A DNA stretch of 64,000 nucleotides, taken from Clostridium_AM tanneri. Lineage in GTDB: Bacteria > Bacillota > Clostridia > Clostridiales > Clostridiaceae. Location: the NCBI RefSeq assembly GCF_033659955.1, contig NZ_JARUJP010000015.1, positions 1 to 64,000 of the forward strand. The letters run 5' to 3'. Below are positions 61,247 through 64,000 of this stretch, in pieces. Position 1 is the first letter of the stretch. The number at the start of each line of letters is the position of its first letter. Below the pieces are notes generated by a model. It was not told where the DNA came from, did no database searches, and saw only the letters and a list, made by a program, of their open reading frames with translations. The position numbers were made by a program, and so were the translations under genes.

Positions 61247-61726
61247 ATGGGTTTAAAAGTACATGGTTTAGATGATTTGGATCTTCAAATATTAGATATA
61301 CTTATTAAAGATTCAAGAATTCCCTTTCTTGAAATAGCTAGAACATGCCACGTAAGTGGTGGTACTATCCATGTTAGAATGAAAAAAATGGAGGACATGG
61401 GAATCATAAAGGGAACGAAACTAATTATAGATAATTCAAAACTAGGTTATGATGTATGCTGCTTTATAGGTATTTATCTTGATAAGGCTAAATCCTTTAA
61501 TGAAGCTTTAGAGCAATTACAGTTAGTAAAAGAAATTGTAGAACTTCACTATACCACTGGCGAATATTCCATATTTGTAAAAGTAGTGTGCAGAAATATA
61601 GCAGACCTTCAAAATTTACTTATGAATAAAATTCAATCTATAGATGGCATTCAAAGAACAGATACCTTTATATCTCTATTTCAACCTATAGATAGAAACA
61701 TAGATATTAATATATTGGATACTTAA
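61247..61726 (+). CDS. Lrp/AsnC-family transcriptional regulator
   Basis: 159 aa from ATG 61247 (AAGGAGTGAT upstream; the ATG ten codons earlier has none). N-terminal HTH (~8-60: LDLQILDILIKDSRIPFLEIARTCHVSGGTIHVRMKKMEDMGII) and C-terminal RAM/effector domain (~70-150: CCFIGIYLDKAKSFNEAL, VELHYTTGEYSIFVKVVC). Such regulators form octamers and respond to amino acids; the effector here is unknown. Ends in its own strong terminator. Confidence 0.92.
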   Translation: MGLKVHGLDDLDLQILDILIKDSRIPFLEIARTCHVSGGTIHVRMKKMEDMGIIKGTKLIIDNSKLGYDVCCFIGIYLDKAKSFNEALEQLQLVKEIVELHYTTGEYSIFVKVVCRNIADLQNLLMNKIQSIDGIQRTDTFISLFQPIDRNIDINILDT

Positions 61727-61734
61727 TAATATTT

Positions 61735-61760
61735 AGGGAAATTTTTTCCCTTTTTTTTTA
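61735..61760 (+). terminator. terminator of the Lrp/AsnC gene
   Basis: 7-bp stem AGGGAAA / TTTCCCT (61735-61751) with a 3-nt loop, followed by nine T, 9 nt after the stop. Confidence 0.78.
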
Positions 61761-61778
61761 TTTTTTGCTTATATTTTT

Positions 61779-61807
61779 TTGAAAGATGCAAATAATATTT
61801 CTGTATA
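61779..61807 (+). promoter_or_regulatory. possible promoter of the DUF378 gene
   Basis: TTGAAA (61779-61784), 17-nt spacer, TGTATA (61802-61807), 22 nt before the start codon. Confidence 0.45.
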
Positions 61808-61829
61808 AAAAAATAAAGGAGATGTTTGT

Positions 61830-62045
61830 ATGAGAACATTAGATGCTATCGCACTAATACTAGTTGTAATAGGTGCTATCAACTGGGGACTAATAGGATT
61901 CTTTAATTTCAATTTAGTGGATTCAATATTTGGTACAATGTCAGCATTTAGTAGAATTATTTATGCTCTTGTTGGTATAGCAGGATTATACGCACTTTCA
62001 TTCTTTGGAAGAAACAGAAATAATGATAGAGGCGAAGTTAAATAG
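61830..62045 (+). CDS. DUF378 family small membrane protein
   Basis: 71 aa with two membrane helices. Hallmark LILVVIGAINWGLIGFFNFNLVDSIFG (first helix and loop) and RIIYALVGIAGLYAL (second helix), then a short basic/acidic tail. DUF378 (YuzA-like) proteins are widespread and of unknown function. AAAGGAGATG precedes ATG. Monocistronic; convergent with argH over a shared terminator. Confidence 0.9.
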   Translation: MRTLDAIALILVVIGAINWGLIGFFNFNLVDSIFGTMSAFSRIIYALVGIAGLYALSFFGRNRNNDRGEVK

Positions 62046-62061
62046 TCTTTTACTAGAAAAT

Positions 62062-62099
62062 AAAAAGAGGAAAATCACCAAGATGGTTTTCCTCTTTTT
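62062..62099. terminator. bidirectional terminator between DUF378 and argH
   Basis: 13-bp stem AAAAAGAGGAAAA (62062-62074) / TTTTCCTCTTTTT (62087-62099); T-runs on both strands. Confidence 0.85.
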
Positions 62100-62128
62100 T
62101 GCTGAAGTTGAATTTTCTTTTCCAGCAG

Positions 62129-63445
62129 CTACTTAAGTTCTTTCTTTATTCCTCTCCCTAAGGTATTGTTATAATCAATAAATTCATAAACATCTTCTCC
62201 AAAGAACCCACTAAAGTTCTTCAGCTCATCTAAGGATATATCCTCTATAGCCTTATCCTTTTCCTCACAATAAAGCACTATTTCCCCTATTACCTTATGT
62301 GCATCCCTAAAAGGCATACCTTTATTTACTAAATAATCTGCCGCTTCTGTAGCATTTAAGAAACCTTTTTTAACAGCATTGAAAGTATTTTCTTTCTTTA
62401 TTTTTAAAGAGGAGAGCATACCACTCATTATCTTCAAACAGCTTAAAACTGTGTCTAAAGAGTTAAAGAACTGTTCTTTGTCTTCCTGCATATCCTTGTT
62501 GTAGGCAAGGGGAATGCCTTTCATAGTTGTCAGCAGGGACATGAGCCCCCCGTATACTCTCCCAGTTTTACCTCTTATAAGCTCTGCAGCATCTGGATTT
62601 TTCTTTTGAGGCATAATGCTGCTTCCTGTTGAAAATTCATCATCTATTTGAATAAAATCAAATTCCTTTGTACTCCAAAGAATTAACTCCTCGCTTAGGC
62701 GGCTTAAATGCATCATTATTATTGAAAAACAGGACAATAATTCTATAACATAGTCCCTATCACTTACTCCGTCTAAAAAGTTGTCTACAGGTTTTTTAAA
62801 GCCTAATTCCTTGGCTGTAAAACTTCTATCTGTATTATAGGTTGTTCCAGCTAGTGCACAGCAGCCTAGTGGACTTTCATCTAGTATTTCTATGGCATTT
62901 AATACTCTCTTTTTATCTCTTAAAAGCATATTATGATAAGCCATTATATGATGTTTAAAGGTTACCACCTGTGCCCTTTGAAGATGAGTGTATCCCGGCA
63001 TTAAAAAATTATTTTCTTCACCAAGCTTTACTATCACCTGTTGTAGATTTTCTATATTATCCACTACTTCAAAGGCCTTCTTCTTAGCATAGAGCCTTAA
63101 ATCTACTGCTACCTGATCATTTCTGCTTCTAGCTGTATGAAGCTTTTTGCCCACCTGACCAATTCTTTCTATTAGATTTGTTTCCACAAAGCTGTGTATA
63201 TCCTCATAATCTCCCTCTATTAAGAGATTTTCTTCTTCTATATCTGAAAGTATTGAATTTAAGCCATTTATTATAGTTTCACATTCTTCCTCTGTTAAAA
63301 TACTACACTTAGTAAGCATCTTAACATGTGCTATACTCCCTTGTATATCTTCATAATAAAGAGTGCTATCAAAGCTTAGAGAACTATTAAAGTCCTCCAT
63401 AAGCTTATTTTCAGCCTTTTTAAATCTTCCGCCCCAAAGCTTCAT
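62129..63445 (-). CDS. argH: argininosuccinate lyase
   Basis: Last step of arginine synthesis: splits argininosuccinate to arginine and fumarate in the cytoplasm. 438 aa. Fumarase/aspartase-superfamily signature GSSIMPQKKNPDAAE near residue 275, plus MKLWGGRFKKAENKLMEDFNSSL at the start and HTARSRNDQVAVDLRLY (substrate loop). Begins 2 nt after the argG stop, so the two are one operon. Confidence 0.96.
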   Translation of the reverse strand: MKLWGGRFKKAENKLMEDFNSSLSFDSTLYYEDIQGSIAHVKMLTKCSILTEEECETIINGLNSILSDIEEENLLIEGDYEDIHSFVETNLIERIGQVGKKLHTARSRNDQVAVDLRLYAKKKAFEVVDNIENLQQVIVKLGEENNFLMPGYTHLQRAQVVTFKHHIMAYHNMLLRDKKRVLNAIEILDESPLGCCALAGTTYNTDRSFTAKELGFKKPVDNFLDGVSDRDYVIELLSCFSIIMMHLSRLSEELILWSTKEFDFIQIDDEFSTGSSIMPQKKNPDAAELIRGKTGRVYGGLMSLLTTMKGIPLAYNKDMQEDKEQFFNSLDTVLSCLKIMSGMLSSLKIKKENTFNAVKKGFLNATEAADYLVNKGMPFRDAHKVIGEIVLYCEEKDKAIEDISLDELKNFSGFFGEDVYEFIDYNNTLGRGIKKELK

Positions 63446-63447
63446 GA

Positions 63448-64000
63448 TTAATCTTCCTTACTTCTTTCCATCATAGCTTTAATCTTTAATGGAAGTCCAA
63501 ATAGATTTATGAAACCTTCTGCATCTTTGTGACTATAGGAGCTTGCACCAAAGGAAGATATATGTTCGTCGTAAAGAGCATATGGTGTGTCTATACCTGC
63601 TATCATTACATTACCTTTATATAGCTTTAATTTTACTGAACCAGTTACATTTTTCTGAGTGGAATCTACAAAAGCATCTAATGCTTCTTTTAATGGTGTA
63701 AACCATAATCCATCATATACTAATTCTCCATATTTCTGTGCTACTATTTGTTTAAAGTGGAAGGTCTGCTTATCAAGAGTTAGTCTTTCAAGGTTTCTGT
63801 GTGCCTCATAAAGAATTGTTCCACCTGGAGTTTCATAAACTCCTCTTGATTTCATTCCTACTAGTCTGTTTTCTATTATATCAATTATTCCTATTCCATT
63901 TTCTCCGCCAATTTTATTCAAGTTCTCTATTAATGCTACTGGAGCTATCTTTTCTCCATTTAGCTTTGTAGGAATTCCTTGTTCAAAGTATACTTCTACA
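63448..64000 (-). CDS. argG: argininosuccinate synthase, C-terminal part (cut by window edge)
   Basis: Joins citrulline and aspartate with ATP. The frame runs open to the right edge of the window (reading into it through YFEQGIPTKLNGEKIAPVALI), so only about the last 183 residues are present; the ATP-binding N terminus lies outside. ArgG family blocks: NKIGGENGIGIIDIIENRLVGMKSRGVYETPGG, LTLDKQTFHFKQ, YSHKDAEGFINLFGLP. The internal ATG at 63921 is not a real start. Upstream gene of argGH. Confidence 0.95.
   Translation of the reverse strand, partial: VEVYFEQGIPTKLNGEKIAPVALIENLNKIGGENGIGIIDIIENRLVGMKSRGVYETPGGTILYEAHRNLERLTLDKQTFHFKQIVAQKYGELVYDGLWFTPLKEALDAFVDSTQKNVTGSVKLKLYKGNVMIAGIDTPYALYDEHISSFGASSYSHKDAEGFINLFGLPLKIKAMMERSKED

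Noticed and set aside
63448..63921. Separate 157-aa gene starting at ATG 63921
   Set aside because: The same frame stays open to the window edge with argG-like sequence; it is the C-terminal part of argG.
1..64000. CRISPR arrays, tRNA genes, insertion sequences or prophage
   Set aside because: No regularly spaced repeats, cloverleaf-like genes, transposase, integrase or phage structural ORFs were recognised in the window.

Overview
The window looks like chromosomal DNA from an anaerobic, endospore-forming, low-GC Clostridium-type bacterium. The base composition is AT-rich. Ribosome binding sites are strong AGGAGG/GGGGG types, often paired with TTG or GTG starts. There are spore genes (gerK-type receptor, an alpha/beta SASP) and an adenosylcobalamin-dependent ribonucleotide reductase. 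No transposase, phage module, tRNA or CRISPR array is visible.

Layout. 1-300: the first bases of a 16S rRNA gene (minus strand) with its leader and tandem promoters. 0.7-8.3 kb: a PocR/PAS histidine kinase, an Asn/Ser-rich orphan protein, and a complete branched-chain amino acid ABC importer (livK-H-M-G-F). 8.7-18 kb: addB without addA, then a glycogen-type operon of a short GT35 phosphorylase, a GT4 synthase and a sugar nucleotidyltransferase fused to a catalytically degenerate phosphomannomutase domain. 18.5-25.6 kb: polysaccharide deacetylase, CPA1 antiporter, ferritin-like protein, SPFH/NfeD pair, an unlisted 48-aa peptide and glutamine-dependent NAD synthetase. 25.8-32 kb: divergent spore germination genes, YaaR, SASP and two half-size chromate transporters. 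32-41 kb: chemoreceptor, secreted metallo-hydrolase, CvfB, a LysM/M14 peptidase, gamma carbonic anhydrase, FIST protein and an APC transporter. 41.5-44.7 kb: nrdJ under two NrdR boxes.

44.7-49.1 kb is the most interesting block. It holds a DUF6448-type surface protein with an NPKTA sorting signal, a class B sortase, a two-component system, and a broken second copy of the surface protein. Both copies keep the same promoter: three 6-bp direct repeats exactly 11 bp apart, then 11 bp, then a TAAAAT box. I read this as a self-contained, signal-regulated cell-wall display locus.

49.3-58.1 kb is accessory: a WYL regulator with a TGACA-N6-TGTCA operator present twice, decayed SDR and AlkC-like fragments, a DUF2089/SHOCT-like operon, a MerR-controlled ABC exporter with duplicated operators, a flavodoxin-family remnant, a second MerR gene, a metallo-beta-lactamase-fold protein and a soluble chemoreceptor-like protein. 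58.4-60.4 kb carries a secreted C39/papain-like protein that has lost its catalytic Cys, an unrecognised 149-aa protein and a structured non-coding stretch. The window ends with an Lrp/AsnC regulator, a DUF378 protein and argG-argH (argG cut by the right edge).

Several starts were moved downstream from the longest possible ORF because a clear Shine-Dalgarno sequence sits in front of the inner codon; each case is noted.
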